Assembly: GCF_027568475.1 (NCBI RefSeq)
Contig: NZ_JANKZG010000001.1
Location: 327,055-391,054, forward strand
Length of the DNA: 64,000 bases
Direction: 5' to 3'
Origin: Acinetobacter sp. HY1485
GTDB taxonomy: Bacteria; Pseudomonadota; Gammaproteobacteria; Pseudomonadales; Moraxellaceae
Positions 19,392 through 28,550 of the stretch are shown in pieces. The position numbers were made by a program, and so were the translations under genes. A model generated the notes under the pieces. It saw only the letters and a list, made by a program, of their open reading frames with translations, was not told the origin of the DNA and did no database searches. Position 1 is the stretch's first letter. Each line of letters opens with the position of its first letter.

Positions 19392-19630
19392 AGCACGAAT
19401 AAGAATATGTAATTGAATTTTTTTCATTTAAACATGTAAATGAGTTTAAAACTTAACCAAAATCAAAAAAATACTCAATAATTGCTCATTCTGTGATTTT
19501 TTTTGAGTTTTTGAAATGAAAAAGCCATAAAAGGAATTATCGAGTATTGCGTTTTGCCCCAAAGCATTGCTATAAAGGCACTACGGTTCTTTAGATCTTA
19601 AATAAACCAAATTAAGAGGACATCATCTTC

Positions 19631-19903
19631 ATGAATAAATCAGAATTAATTGATGCGATTGCAGCAAAAGGGGGATTGTCTAAGGCTGATGCTGGTAAAG
19701 CATTAGATGCGACTATTGCTTCTATTACAGACGCACTTAAAGCAAATGACACTGTAACTTTAGTTGGTTTTGGTACATTTAGCGTAAAAGAGCGTGCAGC
19801 GCGTACTGGTCGTAACCCAAAGACTGGTGAAGAATTACAAATTAAAGCAAGCAAAGTACCTGGTTTTAAAGCAGGTAAAGGCTTAAAAGACGCTGTAGCA
19901 TAA
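19631..19903 (+). CDS. hupB: DNA-binding protein HU-beta
   Basis: A 90-residue nucleoid protein. The HU/IHF signature [23 protein letters not shown] is visible as [15 protein letters not shown] and VPGFKAGK (about 60-85), and the N-terminus [18 protein letters not shown] is classical. A strong SD AGAGGA lies 10 bp upstream. It sits immediately before ppiD, the usual order in Acinetobacter. Confidence 0.97.
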   Translation: MNKSELIDAIAAKGGLSKADAGKALDATIASITDALKANDTVTLVGFGTFSVKERAARTGRNPKTGEELQIKASKVPGFKAGKGLKDAVA

Positions 19904-19922
19904 TTAGCGTTTTAAAAAGAAG

Positions 19923-19944
19923 CGCGCCTTGGGGCGCGTTTTTT
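19923..19944 (+). terminator. Terminator after hupB
   Basis: A CGCGCC/GGCGCG stem with a 4-nt loop is followed by six T residues, 20 bp after the hupB stop. Confidence 0.9.
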
Positions 19945-20035
19945 ATTGAGCTATTAAAAAGAAAAACCGTAAATGGCATTCATTCATTTACATATTTCAG
20001 TTAAAATCGCACGCAAATAAAATATTGGAATACTT

Positions 20036-21895
20036 ATGGAATCGTTTCGTAAACTGATAAAAGGACCGTTAGGTAAAGCACTTTTAGTCTTATTCCTAGC
20101 GCCTCTTGTATTGGTAGGTATTGAAGGATATTTTGGTGGATCAAAAAAAACGGATGTTGCTAAAACCGTAAATGGTCAGGATATTTCAAACAAAGAATTA
20201 GATGATCTTGTTAAAGCCTATCAACAACAATACTTACAATATGTTCAGGGCGATGAGTCTTTACTGAATATGACGGCGATTCGTAATTCTGCTGAAAATA
20301 CATTAATTGCGCGTGCCCTTTTACTCCAACAAACACAAAAACTAGGTATCAGCTTAAGTGACGATCAATTCGTTAAAATGCTTTCACAAATTCCCGATTT
20401 TCAGGTAAATGGTCAGTTTAGTAATGAAGTGTTTGGTAACTATTTGCGTGCCAAAGGACTTACAAAAGAAACATTGATTGCAAATATTCGTCAAGACCAT
20501 GCGTTAAAAATGCTATCTAATACAATTGCAAACTATGCAGTGGTAAGTAAGAACGATATTGAAAAACTCACAAATTTAGAAACAGAACAGCGTGAGTTGT
20601 ATCTAGCAAGTATTAAATTAGATGAATATAAAAAGAATATTAATGTAACAGCAGCTGATATTGCAGCTTACTACAATAAATATAAAGAAAACTTCAAACG
20701 CAGTGCCTCAGTTGATGTTGATTATGTCGTTGTAACACCTGATATGGTGAATACTAAACCTGTAGAAGTAACAGCAGAAGATTTACAACATGCTTATACA
20801 GCATATAAAGATGCACAGCTAAAAAATGCGACTAAACAAGTTCGTCATATTTTAATTACACAAGAAAAACGTAGTGAAGCAGAAGCTTTAAAACTTGCAA
20901 ATGATGTTGAAGCGAAATTAAAAGCAGGTATGTCATTTACAGAAGCTGCAAAAACGTATTCTGAGGATCCAACTTCAAAAACAAAAGGTGGCTTATTAGA
21001 GGGTTATCAAGCGGGTACACTAGGTTCACAAGAGTTTGATACAGCAGTTAGTAATTTAAAAGACGATACGTTATCAGCACCTATTAAAACAAACTTTGGT
21101 TATCATATTATTGAAGTTAAAACGAATGAGCCAAAAATTGCGTCATTTGAAACAATGAAAGCACAGTTGACCACAAATGTGCAAAAGCAAAAAGCCACAA
21201 ATTTTTATACAGATAGTATTAACAACTTAAATGAAACTGTGATTAGTGGTGATACATTAGAAGCAGTGACACAACAAGTGAAAACTGCACAAATTAAACA
21301 TGCACCTGCCACCACCATTTGGACAAAAGACCCATACTTAAGCAATGTAAACGTTAAAGCAAAATTGTTTAATGATGAGGTTAAAAATGGCGATAAGAAT
21401 GCATCTAGTAGTATTCAGCTTGCTAATGGTGAAACAATTTGGGTAAAAGTACGTGCTTATAACCCACAAGGTGTTGAGACATTAGAACAGGCAACGCCTG
21501 CAATTAAACAAAAGCTGATTAATACTAAAGCTGCTGCACTTGCAAAAGCAAAAGTAGCACAAACGTTGAAAGACTTTGAAACGCTACCTGCGGCACAAGC
21601 ATTGACACATAGTGCCATTAAGTTTGAAAAAGCAGGTACATTTACGCGTCAAAATCTCAAAAGAGACGTCGCAAATGTTGCATTTACGCTTAACCCGCCA
21701 AAAGCAGGTATGTGGTCTGTAGGTACATCAGACTTAAGTGATGAAGTCGTGGTTGTTGCTGTAGCAAATGTAAGCCATGCATTAGTTACACCTGCTCAAG
21801 CGCAACAAATTACGCAACTATATCAACAAACCCGTAATGAACAAGAAATGTCAGATTATATTGATTATTTAAAATCGACAGCAAAAATCAAATAA
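20036..21895 (+). CDS. ppiD: Periplasmic folding chaperone / peptidyl-prolyl isomerase PpiD
   Basis: 619 residues. A single N-terminal membrane anchor (about 13-31, ALLVLFLAPLVLVGIEGYF) precedes a SurA_N-like chaperone domain and one parvulin domain at about 270-365 (RHILITQEKRSEAEALK through GYHIIEVKTNE). It is tethered to the inner membrane and helps fold exported proteins near the Sec translocon. The length matches PpiD of other gammaproteobacteria. Confidence 0.93.
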   Translation: MESFRKLIKGPLGKALLVLFLAPLVLVGIEGYFGGSKKTDVAKTVNGQDISNKELDDLVKAYQQQYLQYVQGDESLLNMTAIRNSAENTLIARALLLQQTQKLGISLSDDQFVKMLSQIPDFQVNGQFSNEVFGNYLRAKGLTKETLIANIRQDHALKMLSNTIANYAVVSKNDIEKLTNLETEQRELYLASIKLDEYKKNINVTAADIAAYYNKYKENFKRSASVDVDYVVVTPDMVNTKPVEVTAEDLQHAYTAYKDAQLKNATKQVRHILITQEKRSEAEALKLANDVEAKLKAGMSFTEAAKTYSEDPTSKTKGGLLEGYQAGTLGSQEFDTAVSNLKDDTLSAPIKTNFGYHIIEVKTNEPKIASFETMKAQLTTNVQKQKATNFYTDSINNLNETVISGDTLEAVTQQVKTAQIKHAPATTIWTKDPYLSNVNVKAKLFNDEVKNGDKNASSSIQLANGETIWVKVRAYNPQGVETLEQATPAIKQKLINTKAAALAKAKVAQTLKDFETLPAAQALTHSAIKFEKAGTFTRQNLKRDVANVAFTLNPPKAGMWSVGTSDLSDEVVVVAVANVSHALVTPAQAQQITQLYQQTRNEQEMSDYIDYLKSTAKIK

Positions 21896-21921
21896 AAAAA
21901 GCACCTTCGGGTGCTTTTTTT
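21895..21921 (+). terminator. Terminator after ppiD
   Basis: GCACC-TTCG-GGTGC with an extra A/T flank and seven T residues; the UUCG tetraloop makes it very stable. Confidence 0.93.
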
Positions 21922-21985
21922 CTTGTATTTCATTAAAAAAAGCAGTATATATTATATATACGTTTACTTTTAAAACAGAATTCTC

Positions 21986-22039
21986 ATGAATTTACAGCAA
22001 CCTATTACAACTTACGCATATTTTTGGCAGTTTAGATAA
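21986..22039 (+). CDS. Aromatic leader peptide 1 of aroF
   Basis: A 17-codon frame encodes MNLQQPITTYAYFWQFR and stops at TAA 22037-22039. Five of its last eight residues are aromatic (Tyr, Tyr, Phe, Trp, Phe), as expected for an attenuator sensing charged aromatic tRNAs. It lies between the ppiD terminator and an intrinsic terminator placed before the DAHP synthase gene. The SD is weak (acagaa). Peptide function is inferred from composition and context. Confidence 0.8.
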   Translation: MNLQQPITTYAYFWQFR

Positions 22040-22122
22040 TTGCCTATATGCGTATGGGCAAAGAAAAGATAGGTTGCCCATCAAAATTTTAAAACCTGAT
22101 TGGCAACAGTCAGGTTTTTTTT
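22040..22122 (+). promoter_or_regulatory. Transcription attenuator upstream of aroF
   Basis: Four segments follow leader peptide 1. Segment 1 TTGCCTAT (22040-22047) pairs with segment 2 ATGGGCAA (22054-22061, one G-U). Segment 2 also pairs perfectly with segment 3 TTGCCCAT (22074-22081). Segment 3 and its 5' flank can instead pair with the terminator (GTTGCC 22073-22078 with GGCAAC 22102-22107; AGGTT 22071-22075 with AACCT 22093-22097). The terminator AAACCTGATTG-GCAA-CAGTCAGGTTT (22092-22117, then Ts) follows. Model: a ribosome stalled at Tyr/Phe/Trp codons leaves 1:2 free to form, so segment 3 disrupts the terminator. A ribosome reaching the stop covers segment 1, 2:3 forms, and transcription ends. 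Confidence 0.75.
22092..22122 (+). terminator. Attenuator terminator
   Basis: An 11-bp stem (one G-U) with a GCAA tetraloop is followed by a T tract, about 127 bp upstream of the aroF start and with no coding gene in front of it except the leader peptide. Confidence 0.88.
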
Positions 22123-22147
22123 ATGAATTTAATTTAGGAACATAGCT

Positions 22148-22240
22148 ATGTTTAACACCACTTATTTTAGCGCATTTAGCACACCATATTACTTTGCATC
22201 TGCTCAAACCGATAAAACCAGAATACCTTTACAAAGATAG
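22148..22240 (+). CDS. Aromatic leader peptide 2, coupled to aroF
   Basis: A 30-codon frame starts MFNTTYFSAFSTPYYF: seven of the first 16 residues are Tyr or Phe. It has a good SD (AGGA at 22136-22139, 8 bp from the ATG). Its TAG (22238-22240) overlaps the aroF SD (AGGA 22239-22242), so ribosomes ending here could load on aroF or mask its SD. It lies after the attenuator terminator and so is translated only on read-through transcripts. This suggests a second, translational layer of aromatic-amino-acid control. No homologue is known to me. Confidence 0.65.
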   Translation: MFNTTYFSAFSTPYYFASAQTDKTRIPLQR

Positions 22241-22248
22241 GACGCACC

Positions 22249-23265
22249 ATGTTAAATCAAGAGAAACAATTACTAACACCGCAACAGCTGAAACAACAGT
22301 ATCCTTTAACAGCGAAATTACAACAACAAGTTCAGCAACATAGAAACACTGTACAAAATATTTTAAATGGACAAGATCATAGGTTACTTGTTATTGCAGG
22401 TCCATGCTCACTGCACGATCCAAAATCTGCTTTAGACTATGCACAACGTCTACAAAAATTACAGCAAAAAGTACAAAAAGAAATTTTTATTGTAATGCGC
22501 GCTTATATTGAAAAACCACGTACGACAGTAGGATGGAAAGGTTTTTTATACGACCCAAATATTAATGAACAATGCAACCTTGAAGCGGGATTACAGCAGT
22601 CTCGAGCATTGTATTTACAACTGATTGAATTGGGACTACCACTAGCAGGTGAGATTTTAAATCCCATGGCAACTGCATATTTAGATGATTTATTGGTATG
22701 GGGTGCAATTGGTGCAAGAACATCAGAATCACAAATTCATCGTGAAATTTCGAGTAGTGTGGCATTTCCAATTGGCTTTAAAAATGGGACAGATGGTTCG
22801 GTACAAATTGCATTAGATGCCATTCAATCTGCACAAGCAGGGCACGACTTTTTTGCACTTGGACAACAGGGATTACCTGTACAAAAAACCAGTTTAGGTA
22901 ACCCTAAGCCCCATTTAATTTTACGTGGGGCAAATAGTGGTTCAAATTACGATGTACATTCAATTCGTAATATTCAACAAAAAGTCAAAGGACACATGCC
23001 TACTTTAGTAATTGATTGTAGCCATGGTAACAGTGGGAAAGATCCACTTAAACAGCCTGAAATTTTGAAACAAATTATTGAGGAACGTCATTTAACCCAT
23101 GTGCGTGGGGTAATGTTAGAAAGCCACATTGAAGATGGGGCACAAAAAATTTCTGACGATATGGTGTATGGGAAATCTATTACAGATGGTTGTTTAGGTT
23201 GGGAAAAAACACAGCATTTATTAGAACTAATTGCGGCTACATTAAAGCAAAAAGAAATGGCGTAA
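22249..23265 (+). CDS. aroF: 3-deoxy-7-phosphoheptulonate (DAHP) synthase, AroF-like
   Basis: A 338-residue class I DAHP synthase that condenses phosphoenolpyruvate and erythrose 4-phosphate, the first step of the shikimate pathway. Conserved blocks include AGPCSLHDPKSALDYA, EKPRTTVGWKG, WGAIGARTSESQ and GFKNGTDGS. The N-terminal LLTPQQLKQQYPLTAK and the DCSHGNSGKD block resemble the Tyr-sensitive E. coli AroF more than AroG or AroH, which fits the tyrosine codons in leader peptide 1. The isozyme call is inference. SD AGGA lies 6 bp before the ATG. Confidence 0.92.
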   Translation: MLNQEKQLLTPQQLKQQYPLTAKLQQQVQQHRNTVQNILNGQDHRLLVIAGPCSLHDPKSALDYAQRLQKLQQKVQKEIFIVMRAYIEKPRTTVGWKGFLYDPNINEQCNLEAGLQQSRALYLQLIELGLPLAGEILNPMATAYLDDLLVWGAIGARTSESQIHREISSSVAFPIGFKNGTDGSVQIALDAIQSAQAGHDFFALGQQGLPVQKTSLGNPKPHLILRGANSGSNYDVHSIRNIQQKVKGHMPTLVIDCSHGNSGKDPLKQPEILKQIIEERHLTHVRGVMLESHIEDGAQKISDDMVYGKSITDGCLGWEKTQHLLELIAATLKQKEMA

Positions 23266-23287
23266 AAAAAGGAGGGTAAGCCCCTCC
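23264..23287 (-). terminator. Terminator of gcvH
   Basis: Read on the minus strand, a GGAGGG/CCCTCC stem with a 5-nt loop is followed by seven T residues, directly after the gcvH stop. The plus-strand copy has no T tract. Confidence 0.85.
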
Positions 23288-23659
23288 TTATAGATCTGCT
23301 TCATAAGCTTCACTAGACAATAATGCGTCTAAGTCAGCAGGATGATCAGGTTTGATTTTATAAATCCAATGTTGATAAGGATCTTCATTAATAAAATCAG
23401 GATCATCCTCTAAAGCTGTATTCACTTCAATTACTGTACCTGAGATAGGAGCATGAATATCTGATGCAGTTTTAACAGATTCTACGACACCTGCTTGCTC
23501 ACCTTGTGTAAGGTGACGTCCTACTTCAGGCATTTCGATATAGACTAAGTCACCTAACGCGTCTTGTGCATGGTCAGAAATACCTGTAACAATATAGTCA
23601 TTTTCTTGTTTTGCCCATTCGTGTGTAGACGCATATTTTAAGTCTGATGGATGATTCAT
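23288..23659 (-). CDS. gcvH: Glycine cleavage system H protein
   Basis: A 123-residue lipoyl carrier protein that shuttles the aminomethyl group between GcvP, GcvT and dihydrolipoamide dehydrogenase. The lipoylated lysine lies in [11 protein letters not shown] (about residue 64). The C-terminal half ([21 protein letters not shown]) is typical. It stands alone; gcvP and gcvT are not in the window. Confidence 0.96.
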   Translation of the reverse strand: MNHPSDLKYASTHEWAKQENDYIVTGISDHAQDALGDLVYIEMPEVGRHLTQGEQAGVVESVKTASDIHAPISGTVIEVNTALEDDPDFINEDPYQHWIYKIKPDHPADLDALLSSEAYEADL

Positions 23660-23793
23660 AAATTAGCTCAAATAAAAGTTACTGATTATCTTATACAAAA
23701 AACCTACGACTTGAAAATATTTTGCATAAAACATCTAACATAACGATAAAAACTATAATAGACTCAAAGTTTTAAACTGTCAGGAATACATAA

Positions 23794-24957
23794 ATGAAAC
23801 TATCGCAATTAACAAAAATAATGGGGCTTTGCTTACCACTTTGTCTAAGTACAGTGGGCTTTGCCAAGGAGAATAATGTGGTACCTGAACAAAAATTTTT
23901 AGTCGGTACTTGGACAAATACAGAAGGTGAAAACAACGTATTTCCAAGTGAAGGTGTTTATACAGTTAAATTAAATAGAGATGGTAGTTTGTTACCAATT
24001 AGCGAATTAAAAATTCCACATCCATCTTGGATTGTGCTTTCAAAAGACCGTAAATTTGCTTACGTTACCAATGAAACTGAAAAAGGAAATGTAACAGCAC
24101 TTAAAGTGAATCAAGATGGAACTTTAACTACAATCAACAGTGTAAAAAGTTTAGGTGATCATCCAACACATGCCACTATTTCTAAAGATGGGCGTTACTT
24201 ACTGGCAGCGAATTACTCAGTAGAACCTAATCATGCAGGTGTTGCTGTTTTTCCAATCTTAAAAGATGGTGCAATAGGCGAAGCTGTACAAAATATTCCA
24301 TTTATTGAGGGCAGTGGTGGTGTTGCAGATCGTCAAAAATCTGGACATGCGCACTCAGCAACATTTACACCTGATGGAAAGGTGGCATACGTTGCTGACC
24401 TAGGGGCAGATGTGATCCGTGCCTATGACTATGTGCCTAACCAAAAAGCGCCGTTAAAAGCTAATCCTGCTTTAGATATGAAATTTGCTCAAGGTAGCGG
24501 CCCTCGTCATTTACTTTTTTCGCATGATGGGCAATTTGCCTATGTGACGACAGAAATGAATGCACAAGTGACGGTTCTGAAAAAAGAAGTAGGAAAATAT
24601 AAAGTCATCCAGAGTGAAAACTTAGCAGCGCGTGATCATGAAGACCATAAAAGTGCAGCAGGTTTAGTTTTTTCACCTGACCAGAAGTTCCTTTACGTCG
24701 GTAATCGTAAGAAAGTGAATGAAATTGTTACTTACGCTGTGAATGATGGAAAATTAACATTAGTTGGGCGTTACTCAAGCGGTGGCGTAGAACCACGTGC
24801 TTTTGCAATTGATGCATCAGGTGAGTATTTAATTGTATCTAATGTATTTACTCATACAGTAAGCGAATTTAAGCGTAACAAAACCACAGGTGCACTTACA
24901 CCAACACGGGTTGCGCTACAAATTGGGCAACCGACAGACATTAAATTTTTACCATAA
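23794..24957 (+). CDS. Periplasmic lactonase-family beta-propeller protein
   Basis: 387 residues with a signal peptide ending STVGFA (about residue 24). The rest is a seven-bladed propeller of the PF10282 lactonase family (6-phosphogluconolactonase/muconate-cycloisomerase-like): FLVGTWTN, SWIVLSKDRKFAYVTNE, HPTHATISKDGRYLLAANYS, GSGPRHLLFSHDGQFAYV, GGVEPRAFAIDASGEYLIVS. Because it appears to be exported, a cytosolic pentose-phosphate role is unlikely; hydrolysis of gluconolactone from periplasmic glucose oxidation is a possibility. Confidence 0.85.
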   Translation: MKLSQLTKIMGLCLPLCLSTVGFAKENNVVPEQKFLVGTWTNTEGENNVFPSEGVYTVKLNRDGSLLPISELKIPHPSWIVLSKDRKFAYVTNETEKGNVTALKVNQDGTLTTINSVKSLGDHPTHATISKDGRYLLAANYSVEPNHAGVAVFPILKDGAIGEAVQNIPFIEGSGGVADRQKSGHAHSATFTPDGKVAYVADLGADVIRAYDYVPNQKAPLKANPALDMKFAQGSGPRHLLFSHDGQFAYVTTEMNAQVTVLKKEVGKYKVIQSENLAARDHEDHKSAAGLVFSPDQKFLYVGNRKKVNEIVTYAVNDGKLTLVGRYSSGGVEPRAFAIDASGEYLIVSNVFTHTVSEFKRNKTTGALTPTRVALQIGQPTDIKFLP

Positions 24958-24960
24958 ACT

Positions 24961-24990
24961 AAAAAGCAAGACGAGAGTCTTGCTTTTTTT
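24961..24990. terminator. Bidirectional terminator
   Basis: AAAAAGCAAGAC-gaga-GTCTTGCTTTTT, a 12-bp perfect stem with T runs on both strands, between the convergent lactonase and DUF2058 genes. Confidence 0.93.
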
Positions 24991-25522
24991 ACCACATTAA
25001 ATCATCAGGAATAACATAGGCTGCATATGGATCTTCTTCATCAGTAGCCTGATCATTTTCTTCTGATTTATTCCAAAGTAAAAAGCCTTCCATTTTTTGA
25101 TCTATACGTTCAGCTAGTTCTTTTGGTAAAAATGCGTAAGATTCGTTTTCTTTTGCAATGACTAAACTACCTGAAACTAATGCATTATAAACTTGCTGAT
25201 TCACATAAACTTTTTTGATTTTGCCATCAATAAATTGGTAACTAATATCGCCTTGTGAGTCTTTAATTTTGTGTTGACCAATCATTTGTTTGATATTGGC
25301 TTTTAGTGTTTTTTCTTCTAAAACACGCTGTTTTTCGGCATTTAAGCTTTGGTCTTTGGCTAGTTTTTGTTGTTGATCCTGAGCAATTTTATTTTTGAGC
25401 TCTGCTTCATCATTTTGTCCTAAACGTTGAGCATGTTGATTTTGCTTTGAGATTTTCTTTGCTTTTTTGTTATCAACAAGTCCTGCTTTAAGCAACTGGG
25501 CTTGGAGTGCATTTTTAACCAT
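24989..25522 (-). CDS. DUF2058 (YaiL) family protein
   Basis: 177 residues from the ATG at 25522, which has GGA 7 bp upstream; the open frame extends 28 codons further but without similarity and into sstT. The highly charged N-terminus (NALQAQLLKAGLVDNKKAKK) and the YQFIDGKIKKVYVN block are typical of DUF2058. A nucleic-acid association has been suggested for the family; the role is unknown. Confidence 0.85.
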   Translation of the reverse strand: MVKNALQAQLLKAGLVDNKKAKKISKQNQHAQRLGQNDEAELKNKIAQDQQQKLAKDQSLNAEKQRVLEEKTLKANIKQMIGQHKIKDSQGDISYQFIDGKIKKVYVNQQVYNALVSGSLVIAKENESYAFLPKELAERIDQKMEGFLLWNKSEENDQATDEEDPYAAYVIPDDLMW

Positions 25523-25577
25523 AATCGTATCCAAATATTTAACTTGGATACGATTATATAAGATACGTCGGCGGATG

Positions 25578-26777
25578 CTAGCGTTTAGAGCCCATATCCG
25601 CAGCAATCACAAATAAAACGTCGGTTGATGAGTTAAGTGCTGTTTCTGTTGAGTCTTGTAAAACACTAATCACCATGCCAATGGCAACCACTTGCATTGC
25701 AACTTCTGAAGGAATACCAAACAAACCACACGCAACAGGAACAAGTAGTAATGAACCACCTGCAATACCTGATGCACCACAAGCAGAAACACTTGCAACA
25801 ACACATAAAATCAGCATTGTTGATAAATCAACATGCATACCAAGGGTATTTACTGTTGCAAGTGTAAGTGTCGTAATAGTCACGGCAGCACCGCACATAT
25901 TGATGGTTGAACCTAGTGGCACCACAACATTAGTGGTTGATTCATCCACACCACATTTACGTGCCAGTTCTAAGTTAACAGGAATATTTGCAGCAGAACT
26001 ACGCGTAAAGAATGCTGTAATTCCACTTTCTTTTAAACATTTAAAAATAAGTGGGTAAGGATTCCCTTTTAAAGCAATACCTACAATAACTGCATTCACA
26101 ACTAAAGCAACAAAGACCATCGTACCAAGCAATAAGCCTAATAAATGAGTGTAACTTTTAAGAGTATCTACACCTGCTTCTGCAAAAGTAACAGTAACCA
26201 AACCAAAAATACCAATAGGCGCACACGCAATGACCATTTGAATAATACGGTTAATTGCTGCAGCTGTATCATTTAAAAAGGTTTTTGTGGTGTCTGAGCT
26301 ATGGCGAAAAGCAACGCCTAATACAGCTGCCCATGCAAGTACGCCAATAAAGTTAGCTTCACCAAGTGCAACCACAGGGTTTGATACAAAGCTAAGTACT
26401 AAGTTTTTTAAAATGATACCAATACTTGCAGGCGCTTGAGCCGCGTGTTCTGGGGCAAGTTGTAAATGGAGTGTAGCAGGAAAAAATTTGTCGGCTATTA
26501 CAGCACTAAACGCAGATAAAAGCATCCCTACGGTGTACATCACCATAATGGGTTTAAAGTTTTTAGCACTTTGGGATGTATGAAAGTTTGCAATGGAGGA
26601 AATTACAAGCGCAAACACTAAAATAGGGGCAACCGATTTTAATGCTTTAATAAAAACCTCACCTAATAAGCTAAAGTAAGGCGCGATATTAGGAAATAAT
26701 AGGGCAACTAAGACACCCAAAATAATTGCAATGACAATTCGAGTCACCAAGCTTAAGCGTTTAAGAGCTGACAGCAT
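25578..26777 (-). CDS. sstT: Serine/threonine:sodium symporter SstT
   Basis: A 399-residue member of the dicarboxylate/amino-acid:cation symporter fold. Matching blocks are the N-terminal [39 protein letters not shown] (the serine-rich hairpin HP1 region), and [18 protein letters not shown]. It imports serine and threonine with Na+. It is alone, followed by DUF2058 in the same direction. Confidence 0.93.
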   Translation of the reverse strand: MLSALKRLSLVTRIVIAIILGVLVALLFPNIAPYFSLLGEVFIKALKSVAPILVFALVISSIANFHTSQSAKNFKPIMVMYTVGMLLSAFSAVIADKFFPATLHLQLAPEHAAQAPASIGIILKNLVLSFVSNPVVALGEANFIGVLAWAAVLGVAFRHSSDTTKTFLNDTAAAINRIIQMVIACAPIGIFGLVTVTFAEAGVDTLKSYTHLLGLLLGTMVFVALVVNAVIVGIALKGNPYPLIFKCLKESGITAFFTRSSAANIPVNLELARKCGVDESTTNVVVPLGSTINMCGAAVTITTLTLATVNTLGMHVDLSTMLILCVVASVSACGASGIAGGSLLLVPVACGLFGIPSEVAMQVVAIGMVISVLQDSTETALNSSTDVLFVIAADMGSKR

Positions 26778-26967
26778 AAAAGAGCCTTTTAAACCTTATG
26801 AGTAACTCACTGCTTAGGGGAAAGTGAGACCTGTCTCAAAAGGTTTTATCTGTGTAAATGAATGTTAAATTACAGGAGAGCTTCTTTTTACTTAGAAAAG
26901 CATAATATTTCAATGAAAAATCAATGTTTTTGTTTGTTTTTTATTCTTTTTGTCAAATAAAAGTAAT

Positions 26968-27002
26968 AAAAGGTTTTATATTTTGCAATATAAAACCTTT
27001 TT
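26968..27002 (-). terminator. Terminator of the ArsR-family gene
   Basis: Perfect 15-bp arms (AAAAGGTTTTATATT and its complement) with a 4-nt loop, 24 bp downstream of the regulator stop on the minus strand, ending in a short T run. Confidence 0.8.
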
Positions 27003-27025
27003 GGGAGATTAGTTATCTTTAAAAA

Positions 27026-27328
27026 TTAAAGAAACTGAGAAACATTATTTAAAATATTAACGAAACGTTGATCTTTGATTGAGTAAAAAATTTGTTTTCC
27101 AGCGCGACGTGTTGAAACAACACCATTCTTACGAAGGATCATCAGCTGTTGTGATAATGTCGGTTGTAAAATTTGTGTTTTTTTCTCAATTTCCGAGACG
27201 TTAAGCTCTTCAACAAGCAAGTGGCTCAGAATAATCAGACGATCTTTATTTGCTAATGATTTAAGAACCATCACAATTTCGTCTGATTGATCGCGAATCA
27301 CGTTGAGATTGAGCGTTTCGTCCATCAA
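27026..27328 (-). CDS. ArsR/SmtB-type winged-HTH regulator, cysteine-free
   Basis: A 100-residue ArsR-fold protein: KSLANKDRLIILSHLLVEE, then the recognition helix TLSQQLMILRKNGVVSTR. Unlike the arsR at 17532 it contains no cysteine, so it is not a thiol redox or As(III) sensor of the usual kind. It resembles the NolR/BigR/YgaV branch. It is alone; the target is probably elsewhere. An 18-bp palindrome lies 113 bp upstream. Confidence 0.85.
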   Translation of the reverse strand: MMDETLNLNVIRDQSDEIVMVLKSLANKDRLIILSHLLVEELNVSEIEKKTQILQPTLSQQLMILRKNGVVSTRRAGKQIFYSIKDQRFVNILNNVSQFL

Positions 27329-27440
27329 TATATCCTTAATTAAAGTGGGTTAAATTTTGGTTTAAATAATATACAAAAAATATATGTATAAAAAATGGAT
27401 TAAAATGATTCTTTTTTAGATCTTTATCATTATTAATAAC

Positions 27441-27458
27441 TAAACATATATATGTTTA
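27441..27458. promoter_or_regulatory. 18-bp perfect palindrome upstream of the ArsR-family gene
   Basis: taaacatatatatgttta is its own reverse complement. It lies in the 172-bp gap between the LysR stop (27501) and the ArsR-family start (27328), a plausible autoregulatory operator. Confidence 0.5.
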
Positions 27459-27500
27459 TTGAGTTTATAATCGGATTAATTCAACAATATGTGATTTTTA

Positions 27501-28409
27501 TCACATATTTGCCTCAAAAATAAGCCAATCTTTAAAAGCCAATTTTTGTGTTGAGTCCTTATTTTCTTCACGATATACAATATAATACGACATACTTGAT
27601 TTAAAATGAATTTGTGGGAACAAGCGTACTAAACGCCCTGATTTTAAGTCATCATTGACCATCACACTACGTGCTAAAGCAATACCAAAGCCATCAATTG
27701 CTGCTTGTATGACAGTTGCTGAATTATTAATGCGCATACCGCGCATAATATTAATATTACTTACATCAACTTTGTTCAGCCATTTTTTCCAGTTAAGAAA
27801 ATCTTCTTGATTACTGACGGATAGATCGTGAATTAGCGTTTTATCTAATAAATCTTGGGGTTCGTGTATTGAATTGTGTTCTAAGAATTTAGGTGAGCAA
27901 ATAGGAAAAATTTCTTCATCTAAAAAGTGAATTGCAGTGAGTCCATCCCATACGCCATATCCATAACGGATACCAATATCAATTTTTTTACTTAAAAAGT
28001 CTGTTAATTCGCGATCTGTATCCAAATAGACATCAATATCGGGATACATTTGTTGAAAATGATCGAGTTTAGGCAATAGCCATTTCTCTGCAAAGGCAGG
28101 ACTAACCGTAACCGTTAGCGTATGCCCTGTATCGGCTTGTTTTAGTTTTTCTAAGCCTAGATTAATTTGTTCAAACCCCGCTCGTATATCGGGCAAAACC
28201 ATATCTGCCATTTTGGTGGTAATCAGACGTTGTTTTCCCGACTTTTCGCGTATAAACAAAGGAATATCCAAAACTTGTTCTAAGTGACGAACCAACTGTC
28301 CAACAGCAGCAGGAGTCACGTTCAGTTCTTTTGCTGCCTCAGAAAAACTTTGGTGGCGTGCACTTGCTTCAAAAGCACGTAATGCATTTAAGTATGCAGG
28401 AGAGGTCAT
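27501..28409 (-). CDS. GcvA-like LysR regulator
   Basis: 302 residues: LNALRAFEASARHQSFSEAA with HTH VTPAAVGQLVRHLEQVLDIP (about 6-65) is the GcvA/AmpR/TrpI branch of LysR proteins. The effector domain contains TVTVSPAFAEKWLLPKL. It is divergent from cydA with a 141-bp gap, so control of the cytochrome bd operon is possible though unproven. Confidence 0.88.
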   Translation of the reverse strand: MTSPAYLNALRAFEASARHQSFSEAAKELNVTPAAVGQLVRHLEQVLDIPLFIREKSGKQRLITTKMADMVLPDIRAGFEQINLGLEKLKQADTGHTLTVTVSPAFAEKWLLPKLDHFQQMYPDIDVYLDTDRELTDFLSKKIDIGIRYGYGVWDGLTAIHFLDEEIFPICSPKFLEHNSIHEPQDLLDKTLIHDLSVSNQEDFLNWKKWLNKVDVSNINIMRGMRINNSATVIQAAIDGFGIALARSVMVNDDLKSGRLVRLFPQIHFKSSMSYYIVYREENKDSTQKLAFKDWLIFEANM

Positions 28410-28550
28410 AGCGATAAAGATTTTCTTTTAATAGGAGATATTTAATGTCGTTTGTTATATCACCTATTTGCGCGCAGAATGAATATATTCTCTAAATTTT
28501 AAGCGTTTATCGTTTAATTTTTGTTATCTTTTTAGATTCTGGAGTTAAAT

